From: Chloroflexota bacterium
GTDB lineage: Bacteria > Chloroflexota > Ktedonobacteria > Ktedonobacterales > Ktedonobacteraceae
Assembly (NCBI GenBank): GCA_902812455.1
Contig: CADDZH010000009.1
Span: 13,361-77,360, forward strand
Direction: 5' to 3'
DNA: 64,000 bases
Shown here: positions 7,585 to 15,742 of the stretch, piece after piece
Position numbering within the stretch: position 1 is the first letter of the stretch
Layout of the letters: every line of letters begins with the position of its first letter
Made by a program: the position numbers and the translations under genes
Notes under the pieces: generated by a model
What the model saw: only the letters and a program-made list of their open reading frames with translations
What the model was told of the DNA's origin: nothing
Databases searched by the model: none

Positions 7585-8574
7585 ATGTTTCAGCATATTC
7601 TGGTCCCATTGGATGGCTCAGTCCTATCTGAGCAGGCCATCTCTCTGGCAGGGCGTCTTGCCCGCACAACGGGAGGATCGGTGACCCTGTTACGCGTCGT
7701 CCGCCCTCCTGACGCCTATGAGTATGAGTTCTCAATGTTGCGCTCAGCCTCGGTTGAACTCGATTCGAGCGTGCATACGGCCCTGGCAGAGGCCAGGCAT
7801 TACCTGCAAGGCGTAGCCACTTCCAGCGACCTGTCAGGGATCAAGACGAACGTGCTGGCCCGGCTCGGTTGGCCTGCCGCGATGATTGTCGCCGTGGCCA
7901 GGACCAGGGACATGGAACTGATTATTATGGGCAGCCGTGGCCATGCAGGCTTGCAGAACGGTATGCTCGGCAGCGTCGCGCAAGCCGTGACACGCTCTGC
8001 TCCGGTGCCGGTGCTGGTCTTGCACCGGCAGGCTACCCCTGGTGGCCTGCCTTCCTGCATGGAGCGACCCCCGCGGGTGCTCGTGCCCCTGGACGGCTCG
8101 CGGCTGGCCGAAGCGGTCATCGAACCTGCTGCACATCTGGCGGCTGCACTGGCGGCCCCAGGACAAGGAGCCATCCACCTGTTACGGGTCGTCCCACTCG
8201 AGCCAGGTTCGCAAGAGATCCTTGACGCGAACACACAAGAACGCCCGCTGCGCGAAGCGAAAGCCTACCTTGCCTCAGTAGCAGAAAGGATGCGCCAGGG
8301 CATCGCAGCCGGCCTGAAGCTATCAGTGACCTGGTCGGTGACGCTAAATAGCGAGATTGCTCAGGCCATCATCAGAGGAGCAGAGGAGGGTGAAGACCTC
8401 CGAGGTACAGGCGCGTATGGCGGGTGTGACCTCATCGCCCTGGCCACCCATGGGCGAGGGGGCTTGCAACTTCTGGAGCTGGGTAGCGTAGCCGGATCCC
8501 TTCTTGCTACGACCCGCTTACCTGTGCTCGTTGTCCGCCCGGAGCGAGCGGCAGTTGAGCAGGGGATGATCTAG
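7585..8574 (+). CDS. Tandem universal stress protein (two USP domains)
   Basis: 329-residue cytosolic protein with two USP domains: residues 1 to about 150 (ILVPLDGS, MGSRGHAGLQNGMLGSV) and about 165 to 320 (VLVPLDGS, ATHGRGGLQLLELGSV). Both keep the G-x2-G-x9-G-(S/T)-type ATP-binding loop. Related double-domain USPs are induced by hypoxia and growth arrest in actinobacteria. The ATG at 7585 follows GAAAGGAATATC. It is transcribed from promoter 3, with a leader of about 145 nt. Its intact two-domain form is the reference for the split copy at 8797-9843. Confidence 0.9.
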   Translation: MFQHILVPLDGSVLSEQAISLAGRLARTTGGSVTLLRVVRPPDAYEYEFSMLRSASVELDSSVHTALAEARHYLQGVATSSDLSGIKTNVLARLGWPAAMIVAVARTRDMELIIMGSRGHAGLQNGMLGSVAQAVTRSAPVPVLVLHRQATPGGLPSCMERPPRVLVPLDGSRLAEAVIEPAAHLAAALAAPGQGAIHLLRVVPLEPGSQEILDANTQERPLREAKAYLASVAERMRQGIAAGLKLSVTWSVTLNSEIAQAIIRGAEEGEDLRGTGAYGGCDLIALATHGRGGLQLLELGSVAGSLLATTRLPVLVVRPERAAVEQGMI

Positions 8575-8660
8575 GAAGAAGTCAAGCGAGCATCTTCTTA
8601 GCCCTCATCAAGAGCAGGCTAAGCAAGGCTCGCCAGGCGGCAAATGGGCACTACAACCAG

Positions 8661-8741
8661 GACAGGGGCAAGCCCTGTCCCTACCATACAACGGCTTGCG
8701 AAGCCGATCCGCGTATGGTAGGGGCGACCTTGCGGTCGCCC
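8661..8741. repeat. REP-like nested hairpin cassette
   Basis: Between convergent USP genes lie nested palindromes: GACAGGG/CCCTGTC (8661-8679), CGGCTT/AAGCCG (8692-8706) inside CCTACCAT/ATGGTAGG, and GGGCGACC/GGTCGCCC (8722-8741). The same GGGCGACC-type unit occurs near the right window edge (63783-63990), so this is a dispersed family rather than a simple terminator. Confidence 0.6.
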
Positions 8742-8796
8742 TAGAAGGTCATTCTTGGAGGCCAGCCAGACTATTACCGGGAACAACATGCCCTCT

Positions 8797-9405
8797 TTAG
8801 AACAGAGCAGGCCAGCTTTCTACTGCCGTCTTTGCCTCTCCAACTGGGCTTTGATCCGGGGACTCTGCCGCTTTCGCTACTGCTAGCGGGCGCACAATGA
8901 AGAGCGGCAGGCTGGTCCCATGCAGCACACGCTCGGTAACACTGCCCAGGACCCAGCGTGGCATACCGCTACGACCATGGGTTGCCATGGCGATCAGGTG
9001 ATAGCCGCGATACCCGGTCTCTCCTACCTTACTCTCGGCTTCGGCGGTCTTGATGATTGTTCCCCCCACGTCACTCTCCATTGCTACCATCGAGGTAATC
9101 GCGATAGCGCTGCCTTCTGGGATCGCCTGCTGGAGCTTATGGGTAATGGCGACGATATAGTCCATGGCTCCCTTTTCCACCCGAGTGATCGTATCAGAGA
9201 TAGTAGAGCCCTGGACGTTGCCGATCATGAGCGTAGCCGGCAGGCTGACAACGCGCAGCAGGTGCAGTTCTTTTGGCGCTCCAGGCGCCAGCGACATGAG
9301 CAGTTGGACGGTGGGTTCCAGCGCTGCTTCGGCACATTCAGAGCCATCGAGCGTGACGAGAACGCGCAGTGGAAGTGGATGGACCGTGATCGGCAGGAGC
9401 GGCAC
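8797..9405 (-). CDS. Universal stress protein, C-terminal half of a split double USP
   Basis: One USP domain (LRVLVTLDGSECAEAALEP near the start, ATHGRSGMPRWVLGSV near the end). It is in the same reading frame as the USP gene immediately upstream (9415-9843), separated only by a TAG codon at 9417-9415 and three sense codons. In the intact paralog at 7585 the two domains are joined at exactly this linker. If expressed separately it would begin at GTG 9405, with only a weak AAGGT upstream. Either a nonsense mutation has split the gene or translation restarts. Confidence 0.75.
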   Translation of the reverse strand: MPLLPITVHPLPLRVLVTLDGSECAEAALEPTVQLLMSLAPGAPKELHLLRVVSLPATLMIGNVQGSTISDTITRVEKGAMDYIVAITHKLQQAIPEGSAIAITSMVAMESDVGGTIIKTAEAESKVGETGYRGYHLIAMATHGRSGMPRWVLGSVTERVLHGTSLPLFIVRPLAVAKAAESPDQSPVGEAKTAVESWPALF

Positions 9406-9414
9406 CGGACCTTG

Positions 9415-9843
9415 CTAGCGCAGCACCAGCACCGGCACAGAGGTGTGGCGAACGATCTTTTCGGCCACACTGCCCAATACCCAGCGTTTGAAGCCACTGT
9501 AGCCATGACTGCACAGCACCACCAGGTCTGCTCTATAATCCTCGACAACTTCGAGCAGTCTCATGGCAGGCGGGCCAGCCTCCACAGCAGTGCTGACTTC
9601 GATACCCTTCAGGTCGTCGGATTGCGCGACCTGCTCCAGATACCGGCTTGCCTCCTCCTTTTCGTGTTTTTCATCCGGTAGGGCGGCTGGCAAGAACACG
9701 TAGGGGGCATAGTTGATCGGACTCTCCACGACGCGCACCAGGACAATTGACGCAGAAGAGGCGCGGGCAATATGTGCCGTGACGAAGATGGCTCGTTCTG
9801 CGCGAGGCGAACCATCCAGTGGCACGAGAATACGCTTAAACAC
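9415..9843 (-). CDS. Universal stress protein, N-terminal half of a split double USP
   Basis: 142-residue USP domain beginning FKRILVPLDGS and ending with CSHGYSGFKRWVLGSVAEKI and VPVLVLR. The start is the GTG at 9843, preceded by AAGGAG; longer in-frame extensions run into the promoter. It ends at an in-frame TAG and the reading frame continues into a second USP domain. It could function alone as a single-domain USP, which is a common length. It is controlled by regulon promoter 4. Confidence 0.82.
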   Translation of the reverse strand: MFKRILVPLDGSPRAERAIFVTAHIARASSASIVLVRVVESPINYAPYVFLPAALPDEKHEKEEASRYLEQVAQSDDLKGIEVSTAVEAGPPAMRLLEVVEDYRADLVVLCSHGYSGFKRWVLGSVAEKIVRHTSVPVLVLR

Positions 9844-9925
9844 TGTTCTTCTCCTTATAGCTTCTCTGGCTAGCATCTCTGCTACGCCAGGGGACAGAAA
9901 CATGCTTTCGATTTCTCTGCTATCT

Positions 9926-9990
9926 AGCATAGCCTCGTCCCGGCACAAACACATCACAACGAGCCAGCTTTATATCACAAGTTGCTCACA
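9926..9990 (-). promoter_or_regulatory. Regulon promoter 4 (split USP): TGTGA four-box array
   Basis: TCACA at 9986, 9975 and 9954 and GCACA at 9943 on the plus strand, exact spacing 11/21/11. The minus-strand -10 is TATGCT at 9931-9926. It faces the USP at 9843. Confidence 0.78.
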
Positions 9991-10051
9991 AAGCATGGCT
10001 TTGCCTTAGCACCTGCCAGGCAAGGGAGCGGTCAAGGCTGTCACGCTCAAT

Positions 10052-10116
10052 TGTGACCTGCCTGTGTGATCGCCTCCCGTAAATGTGACCATTCTGTGAA
10101 GCCAGCACCCTATACT
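10052..10116 (+). promoter_or_regulatory. Regulon promoter 5 (rubrerythrin): TGTGA four-box array
   Basis: TGTGA at 10052, TGTGT at 10063, TGTGA at 10084 and 10095; the -10 is TATACT at 10111-10116. It is divergent from promoter 4 and faces rubrerythrin at 10240. Confidence 0.76.
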
Positions 10117-10239
10117 GAAGCTAGCTGAACCTGAAATTCAGGCTTGTCCTATCAACAGTGATGGAGTTCATAGATAGCGCTTATAGCCACTCAAACAGGT
10201 GACTGTAGCGCTCAAACAAGAAATAGAGAGAGGTGTACC

Positions 10240-10659
10240 ATGACCACAAAGACAGACATCAACCTGGAAAAGGCTATTGCAGGCGAGGCGAAAGCTCGCT
10301 TGGAGTATATGGCCTTTGCCATGCAGGCCATGCAAGAGGGATATCCACAAATTGCCCAGTTGTTCATGGAGGCAGCGGGCGCGGAGACCATTCATGGCAT
10401 CAACCACCTGCATGCTGCCAAACAGATTGGCTCGACCTTCCAGAACCTGGACGAAGCGGCCAACGGGGAAAACTACGAGATTGAAGAGATGTATCCCACT
10501 TTCATCCGTGAAGCCGCACAGGAGGGTCGCGATGAGGCCGCATCCAGCTTCCACCTGGCTTTAGAGCGGGAGAAACATCACCGGGCCATGTTCAAAGAAG
10601 CCTTTGAGGAGTTCAAGGCTGGTTTAATGGAGCAGATGGAAATACCAGTCTCAAAATAA
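10240..10659 (+). CDS. Rubrerythrin family protein (ferritin-like diiron)
   Basis: 139-residue four-helix ferritin-like protein. Diiron ligand motifs are visible: GEAKARLEY in helix A, AGAETIHGINH in helix B, EAAQEGRDEAA and LEREKHHRAMF in the later helices. The C-terminal rubredoxin domain of classical rubrerythrin is absent, so an external electron donor would be needed. Such proteins reduce peroxide, mainly in anaerobic or microaerobic cells. The start has GAGAGAGGTG upstream. A strong hairpin follows at 10720. It belongs to the array-controlled set. Confidence 0.9.
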   Translation: MTTKTDINLEKAIAGEAKARLEYMAFAMQAMQEGYPQIAQLFMEAAGAETIHGINHLHAAKQIGSTFQNLDEAANGENYEIEEMYPTFIREAAQEGRDEAASSFHLALEREKHHRAMFKEAFEEFKAGLMEQMEIPVSK

Positions 10660-10719
10660 CAGCTTTCTCCTAAAGAACGCAGTTGTGCTCCTCGTTTGTA
10701 GTGTGTTTTGTAGCAAGCC

Positions 10720-10747
10720 GTGATTGCGCCGGCAGAGGCGCAATCAC
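10720..10747. terminator. Perfect 11-bp hairpin after rubrerythrin
   Basis: GTGATTGCGCC and GGCGCAATCAC separated by six bases. There is no T-tract, so rho-independent termination is uncertain. A second hairpin (GACATGCC/GGCATGTC, 10770-10799) follows directly before the next gene. Confidence 0.55.
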
Positions 10748-10820
10748 AGACAAGACGAGAAAAGACGTAGACATGCCTCTTCTTTGAAAGTGGCATGTCC
10801 ATGTGAAGAAAGGAAAAAAC

Positions 10821-11327
10821 ATGATGTCGAATATTATGAAACCACCGCCGGAATATGCTCCTCCACCTGTTGCTGGCTATGAACCGCCACCGGTCTATAG
10901 CCAGCCGCCGCGGAAGTCTTACCGCTGGGTATGGATTGTCCTTGGCGTCTTCGTGGCGGTGAGCATTGTAGTCGTGATGCTGCTCGCGTTAGGAGTAGGC
11001 TTTGCCATCAAGACCTATGGTGGTCCTACCATCGCCAGCGATCAGTACTACACCGCCCTCAGGAATCAGGACTATGCTGGGGCCTATTCGTTCCTGGGGT
11101 CGCACCTGAAGACAGTATATAGCCAGCAGGCGTTCACTCAGATGGCGCAGCAGCGTGATGCCGCCCATGGCAGAGTGAGCCACTACTCGTATACCAACGT
11201 CCCCACTGGCGATCCAGCGTACGTCACCCTGACGGTCACGCGCACAGATGGAAGCACCTACACCGTGCATCTGGAGATGCGACAAGAAAGTGGCGCGTGG
11301 AAAGTCACCGCCTTTGACGGCATCTGA
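10821..11327 (+). CDS. Membrane-anchored protein with NTF2-like (DUF4878-like) domain
   Basis: 168 residues: a proline-rich cytosolic tail (PPPEYAPPP, YEPPPVYSQPP), one transmembrane segment (about residues 35-60) and an extracytoplasmic domain beginning DQYYTALRNQDYAGAYSFL. That domain resembles DUF4878/NTF2-like folds; its function is unknown. The ATG at 10821 is preceded by AAAGGA. The first residues MSNIMKPP recur at the start of the hydrolase gene at 12109, and its C-terminal domain recurs in the protein at 14788, so the region contains shuffled paralogs. It probably shares a transcript with the next gene, 17 bp away. Confidence 0.7.
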   Translation: MMSNIMKPPPEYAPPPVAGYEPPPVYSQPPRKSYRWVWIVLGVFVAVSIVVVMLLALGVGFAIKTYGGPTIASDQYYTALRNQDYAGAYSFLGSHLKTVYSQQAFTQMAQQRDAAHGRVSHYSYTNVPTGDPAYVTLTVTRTDGSTYTVHLEMRQESGAWKVTAFDGI

Positions 11328-11344
11328 CGGAAAGGAGAAAACCT

Positions 11345-12016
11345 ATGGCAACCTATTCAAATCAAGGTCCGTCTATCCTGCCCCAGGGAGCACCCCGTTC
11401 TCTGAGCGAGGAGATCAAGGAGCTACCCAGGCAGTACCTCGATGTGCTGACCAAACCGGGCGTCGCCACCTTTGCTGCCGAGATAGGCAAAGCAAGCTGG
11501 CGTATGGTCTGGATACAACTCCTTGGCTGGGGAGTCATCTCCATGATCCTGGGGTGGATAGCACACGCGATCTTCGCGGGCATCAGCTATCGCTTTGCCG
11601 GCTCATTAAGCCCCGAGGTGATGCAGCAACTCTCGGCAAGTAGCAACTCCTATGGAGGGATCATCGGCGTCCCGCTGGGGTTCTTCATCTGGATGGGGCT
11701 GGTCTACCTGCTCTCGAAAGCCTTCCATGGGCAGGGCACCTTCCTGGCCCAGAGCTACACCAGCCTGCTGTTTCAAGCCCCGTTGGGCGTGATTAGCGGC
11801 ATCCTCGGCCTGGTCCCGTACTTTGGGCTGATCAGCTTTGCTGTGTTCATCTACGGGATTGTGCTGCAGGTGTTCGCGATCATGGCTGTCCACCGGCTGA
11901 GCGGGGGCAAAGCGACCGCAGTCATCTTCTTGCCCGCAGCGATCATCACGCTACTGGTGATCGTGCTGGTGATCGCCTTCCTCAGCGTGCTGGTAGGCGT
12001 GTTCCTGACCCGGTAA
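11345..12016 (+). CDS. Yip1-domain integral membrane protein
   Basis: 223-residue polytopic protein with about five hydrophobic segments and a Yip1-like arrangement. A soluble N-terminus (EEIKELPRQYLDVLTKP) is followed by membrane helices, with YLLSKAFHGQGTFLAQSYTSLLFQAPLGV in the middle. Bacterial Yip1-domain proteins have no assigned function. The ATG follows GGAAAGGAGAAAACC. The 17-bp gap to the upstream gene suggests one operon. Confidence 0.75.
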   Translation: MATYSNQGPSILPQGAPRSLSEEIKELPRQYLDVLTKPGVATFAAEIGKASWRMVWIQLLGWGVISMILGWIAHAIFAGISYRFAGSLSPEVMQQLSASSNSYGGIIGVPLGFFIWMGLVYLLSKAFHGQGTFLAQSYTSLLFQAPLGVISGILGLVPYFGLISFAVFIYGIVLQVFAIMAVHRLSGGKATAVIFLPAAIITLLVIVLVIAFLSVLVGVFLTR

Positions 12017-12042
12017 GCATAGAAGGGAACGTGCCTTAGCAC

Positions 12043-12074
12043 GGCACACGCTCGCCGCTGAGTGAGCGTGTGCC
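12043..12074. terminator. Hairpin between Yip1 and hydrolase genes
   Basis: An 11-bp perfect inverted repeat GGCACACGCTC/GAGCGTGTGCC with a 10-base loop lies 35 bp before the next start codon. No T-tract follows. It could be an intercistronic attenuator or mRNA processing element. Confidence 0.5.
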
Positions 12075-12108
12075 AACTCTCACCACCTTCGAAGAAAGGA
12101 GAAAGATT

Positions 12109-13488
12109 ATGTCGAATATCATGAAACCGCCAGCGCCGGAGAAGAATGCCGCACTCGCCCCGGAAGCCGCATCAGGTAAGCGTACAGGCCCTCGGTTCAG
12201 GTTCTCGCGGCGCTGGGTGTGGAGGGGTCTGGGCCTCCTCGCCCTGGTAGCCGTCGTGGCCCTGGCCGCCTTTGGGCCGTTCCCGTGGCAACTCCTCGGC
12301 CAGGGGACATTGCTGCTTTCCGTGGTTGTCGTCGTACTGCTCGCCCTGGTCGTGCTGCTCATTACCCTCGGCGTTGCGGCCATCACTCGCAGGCGCACGC
12401 GCATCTTGCCCTGGCTGGGGAGGCTCTTGCGCCTGTCCTTCGTCCTGGGGATCTTGTTGGTAGGCGTGGGCGGTGCCGTCGTCGGCTCCCAGTGGCATGC
12501 CTCGACGCCCCCGATTCTGGGCGCCAATGGCCAACCGCTCCCCGGCAGTATTGCCACCATGGAGCAGGTCACCCTCAATGGCAGCCAGCAGTGGATCACC
12601 ATACGTGGCACGAATGCCCATCATCCGGTGCTGCTCTGGCTCAACGGTGGTCCCGGTGGGGGCGGCTTCCCCTGGACGACCACGGCGCTTGGACCGTTGG
12701 AGCAGCAGTTTGTGGTCGTGAACTGGGACCAGCCCAACACAGGGAAGTCCTATGGCGATGTGCCGGCTGCTTCGCTCACCCCGCAGCGCTATGTCTCAGA
12801 TGCCTATGCCCTGACCCAACTGCTGCGCACGCGCTTCCACCAGGACAAAATCTACGTGATGGGAGAATCGTGGGGCACTATTCTGGGCATCATGCTGGTG
12901 CAGCAGCATCCCGAACTGTTCTACGCCTACATTGGCAGTGGGCAGATGGTCAACACCACCGAGAACGACGTGATGGGCTACCAGTTCGCGCTCAAGTATG
13001 CCGCCCAGCAGGGCGACACCGCCACGGTGAACACGCTACGCAGCAACGGGCCACCACCCTACGCCGGGGACGGGATGATCTGGAAGTATGTGGCATATAT
13101 GAACGTGCTGCAAAGCTATATGGGTTCGGCGGACTACAGACTGGGCGTCCTGCTCCTGCCCCAGTTTGCCCCCGAATACGGCATGTTGGATAAGGTGAAC
13201 TACGTGCGCGGCCTCATCGAGACGTTCACCATCCTGTACCCGCAACTGAAAGACCTCGATTTCACCACGCAAGCAAGCAGGTTGCAGGTGCCGGTGTACT
13301 TCTTTGAGGGGCGCAAGGACGTGAACGCCATGACGTCGCTGGTCGAACGCTATTACAGTGTCTTGCAATCACCGCACAAGGAACTGATCTGGTCGAACTC
13401 CGGGCATGGGATAAGTGGGGCTGATCCCAACCAGCTCATGGATGTGCTCGTGAACCACGTGCTCAAGCAGACCTGGCCTGGACGATGA
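12109..13488 (+). CDS. Membrane-anchored alpha/beta hydrolase (prolyl iminopeptidase-like)
   Basis: 459 residues. The N-terminal third has three hydrophobic segments; the rest is an alpha/beta hydrolase facing outside. The oxyanion motif LNGGPGGGG, nucleophile elbow GESWGT (GxSxG type), a candidate acid in FEGRKDVNA and the catalytic His in SGHGIS are all visible. The HGGPG-like motif resembles S33 peptidases, but the substrate is unknown. The ATG at 12109 follows AAAGGAG. Its MSNIMKPP leader copies that of the gene at 10821. A fragment of a related C-terminus survives at 14683-14786. Confidence 0.82.
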   Translation: MSNIMKPPAPEKNAALAPEAASGKRTGPRFRFSRRWVWRGLGLLALVAVVALAAFGPFPWQLLGQGTLLLSVVVVVLLALVVLLITLGVAAITRRRTRILPWLGRLLRLSFVLGILLVGVGGAVVGSQWHASTPPILGANGQPLPGSIATMEQVTLNGSQQWITIRGTNAHHPVLLWLNGGPGGGGFPWTTTALGPLEQQFVVVNWDQPNTGKSYGDVPAASLTPQRYVSDAYALTQLLRTRFHQDKIYVMGESWGTILGIMLVQQHPELFYAYIGSGQMVNTTENDVMGYQFALKYAAQQGDTATVNTLRSNGPPPYAGDGMIWKYVAYMNVLQSYMGSADYRLGVLLLPQFAPEYGMLDKVNYVRGLIETFTILYPQLKDLDFTTQASRLQVPVYFFEGRKDVNAMTSLVERYYSVLQSPHKELIWSNSGHGISGADPNQLMDVLVNHVLKQTWPGR

Positions 13489-13529
13489 GGGTATCGCGGA
13501 CCCTCACACCTGACCCGATGAGCCTGCCC

Positions 13530-13567
13530 CTCTCTGGATTGCACCTCCCTCGGTGCAATCCAGAGAG
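13530..13567. terminator. Strong 16-bp hairpin after hydrolase gene
   Basis: A perfect 16-bp inverted repeat (left arm 13530-13545, right arm 13552-13567, six-base loop), followed at a distance by TTCTTT. It probably ends the 10821-13488 operon. Confidence 0.7.
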
Positions 13568-13663
13568 ATGACAAAGACTGTGGCTTCTTTAAAGGGAGTG
13601 CATAAAATTATCCATCTGCTAGCAAGGTTTCTATCCGGTTAACTGGCAAGGAGGAATATACAG

Positions 13664-14080
13664 ATGAAACTGGCGAAGATCGCAAGAATGCTCCTGGGGT
13701 TATTATATGTGGGGGGCGGGATATTCAATCTTACCGTCACCACGAGCCTGATCCGGCGGAACCCCTTACTCTACAGCAAATGGGTGGCTAACCCGCTTGT
13801 GCCTTTCTACAAGCCCTTTTTTGCAGAGATCGTCACCCCCAACGCTCTCCTTCTAACCGTGCTTGTCGCTCTGTACGAACTCCTCATTGGAGGGCTTATC
13901 TGGAGTTCAGGGCGCGCTGTCAAAATTGGCTTGCTTGGTGGCATACTCTTCAATATTCTAATCGCACCCATGTGGAGTGGGCAAGCCGTCTTCAACCTCA
14001 TCCTCGCGGCATTACATGTCCCGCTCTTCAAATATAACTTTCCCCCCTTGTTTGCCCATAAATGGGGGATGAAATCGTGA
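13664..14080 (+). CDS. DoxX-like four-helix membrane protein
   Basis: 138-residue protein with four hydrophobic segments (ARMLLGLLYVGGGIFNL, ALLLTVLVALYELLIGGLI, GLLGGILFNILIAP, AVFNLILAALHVPLF). The layout is DoxX/DUF-type. Its role may be in redox or respiratory-chain accessory function, but this is not established. The ATG follows GGCAAGGAGGAATATAC. No TGTGA array precedes it. Confidence 0.65.
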   Translation: MKLAKIARMLLGLLYVGGGIFNLTVTTSLIRRNPLLYSKWVANPLVPFYKPFFAEIVTPNALLLTVLVALYELLIGGLIWSSGRAVKIGLLGGILFNILIAPMWSGQAVFNLILAALHVPLFKYNFPPLFAHKWGMKS

Positions 14081-14140
14081 CGGATTTGTGCTTGTGAAGG
14101 CTTCAAATGTGCTCTCTCTGTGAGGTTCATGCCATACACT
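14076..14140 (+). promoter_or_regulatory. Regulon promoter 6: TGTGA four-box array
   Basis: CGTGA at 14076, TGTGC at 14087 and 14108, TGTGA at 14119; the -10 is TACACT at 14135-14140. The spacing is exact although three boxes deviate by one base. The first box overlaps the stop codon of the upstream DoxX-like gene. Confidence 0.65.
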
Positions 14141-14250
14141 CCATAGTAGAGATGCTCGCACCATGAAGTGATGAGTGCGAAGCATTCAAAGTGAAAGCTG
14201 TCAGCGAAACATTTCAAGCTCTCTTCTACAGAGAAGAAAGGAGAAAACCG

Positions 14251-14682
14251 ATGTGGCGCTTTGTGATTGGAGTCCTACTGATCGTTCACGGGCTGATTGT
14301 AGGAGCGCAGTCTTTCGGTAATTTTGGAGGCAGTCCAGGCGGGGGTATCAATAACCCTTCCTGGCTGAGTTGGTGGTCGGCCAACCTTGGTCAATCCTGG
14401 CTGCTCACTAGTCTGGGCATCGAGAAGGGTCTTGCCTTCTGGTTGGTGGGACTGCTGTGGCTGGTGGCGATGATCTTTCTAGTGGCCGCGGGGTTTGGGG
14501 TGATGGGAGTGCTCATTCCACATACGTGGTGGCCGGCGCTGGCAGTGGCAGGGGCGGCGATTTCGCTCTGCTTGCTGTTGCTGTTCTTCCATCCCTTTTT
14601 TGCGCTGGGCACGCTTGTCGATATGGGTGTGCTCATAGCGCTCCTGTGGGCCGATTTCCCATCAAAAGTACTCGTGAGCTAG
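14251..14682 (+). CDS. Four-helix membrane protein of unknown function
   Basis: 143 residues with four hydrophobic segments and a glycine-rich, Trp-rich extracytoplasmic loop (NFGGSPGGGINNPSWLSWWS). No family is recognised with confidence. The size and helix pattern are loosely DoxX-like. The ATG at 14251 follows GAAAGGAGAAAACC. It is the first gene behind regulon promoter 6. Confidence 0.65.
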   Translation: MWRFVIGVLLIVHGLIVGAQSFGNFGGSPGGGINNPSWLSWWSANLGQSWLLTSLGIEKGLAFWLVGLLWLVAMIFLVAAGFGVMGVLIPHTWWPALAVAGAAISLCLLLLFFHPFFALGTLVDMGVLIALLWADFPSKVLVS

Positions 14683-14786
14683 CGCCTGCATTTGAACCGA
14701 ACAAAGTCGTGGATGTGCTGGTCAATCATATGTTGGCACAGACCTCCCACAAGATGGGCCTCATGGAGGTCCGGAAAGGAGCATAA
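14683..14786 (+). pseudogene. C-terminal remnant of alpha/beta hydrolase
   Basis: Reading from just after the upstream stop, the frame gives EPNKVVDVLVNHMLAQT, which matches the C-terminus DPNQLMDVLVNHVLKQT of the intact hydrolase at 12109-13488. Only the last 30 or so codons remain. It suggests that a second hydrolase copy once stood between the flanking membrane genes and was deleted. Confidence 0.6.
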
Positions 14787-14787
14787 G

Positions 14788-15612
14788 ATGATAAATATTA
14801 AAGACGAACAAACAACAAAGACAACGATTCCCGAGGAACCCATCCCCAGCGGGAGGATCACCTCCCCTCCTGACTATCAGGTTCAAGATGAGACCGATTA
14901 CCCAGACTGGGAGGGGTACCAGGAGACGTATGACAGGCAGACGGTTACTGTGCGCTCCGCCATCTTCGGCGGGCTGGCCGGTGGGATCTTCTTCTTTGGG
15001 CTGGCGGCGGCCATCCTCTCAGGCCAGTTCTGGCCGGTGTTCCTGCTGGCTCTGGCCATGACCTCGCTGGTAGGCTCGCTCAGCAGTGCCAAAGTCCAGG
15101 CCATTTATGCAGGCTTCCAGGGCTGTGTGTTCTTCCTGGGCCTGGCCGCTCTGGCTTATACCGGCTGGTGGTGGCCCGGCATCCTGGTCGTGCTGGGCAT
15201 CGCGGCCATTCTGGGCATCGGGAGCGGGGTTCTGGCACTCTGGCCCGTTACGAGGCCGGGCATGACCGTTGATCAGTACTACACAGCCTTGAGAGACCAC
15301 GACTATGCCCGGGCCTACCGATTCCTGGACGCGAGCCTTGCTGGTTCGCTCACTCAAGGACAGTTTACCAGGATGGCTCAGGAACAGGATATGGTGCAGG
15401 GCACCGTGAGCAAATACAGCATCGCCCCTGACCTGGAAGTCACGACCGCGCCGCTTCCGGGAGAACCATTCCCGGAGATACACTTCACGGGCAATCCGGC
15501 AGAGCATGTCATCGTGACCGTGAGGCGCACGCACGCGCCCTCCTACATGGTACATCTTATAGTCCGGCATGTAGGGCGGGGATGGAAAATTAGCGCCTTT
15601 GACCGCATCTAA
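14788..15612 (+). CDS. Membrane protein with C-terminal NTF2-like (DUF4878-like) domain
   Basis: 274 residues: a hydrophilic N-terminus, about four hydrophobic segments (residues 55-150), then a domain beginning DQYYTALRDHDYARAYRFLDASL and ending GRGWKISAFDRI. That domain is clearly paralogous to the one in the protein at 10821 (QYYTALRNQDY, GAWKVTAFDGI). Function is unknown. The ATG at 14788 follows GGAAAGGAGCATAAG; this ribosome site lies inside the hydrolase remnant. It probably belongs to the promoter 6 transcript. Confidence 0.7.
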   Translation: MINIKDEQTTKTTIPEEPIPSGRITSPPDYQVQDETDYPDWEGYQETYDRQTVTVRSAIFGGLAGGIFFFGLAAAILSGQFWPVFLLALAMTSLVGSLSSAKVQAIYAGFQGCVFFLGLAALAYTGWWWPGILVVLGIAAILGIGSGVLALWPVTRPGMTVDQYYTALRDHDYARAYRFLDASLAGSLTQGQFTRMAQEQDMVQGTVSKYSIAPDLEVTTAPLPGEPFPEIHFTGNPAEHVIVTVRRTHAPSYMVHLIVRHVGRGWKISAFDRI

Positions 15613-15671
15613 GGAAAAAGAGGGTGGTATGGCCTCTTCTTCATTTTGAAGAATGCGGTTGGAAGCGCAGT

Positions 15672-15700
15672 GCGGGAATCGCCATGATCGCGATTCCCGC
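15672..15700. terminator. Perfect 10-bp hairpin
   Basis: GCGGGAATCG and CGATTCCCGC with a nine-base loop lie between the gene ending at 15612 and the ferritin-VIT1 locus. No T-tract follows on either strand. Confidence 0.5.
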
Positions 15701-15742
15701 GTGAACACGCCAGCGTCAATCGCAGAGGAGAGAAGCGAGGAA

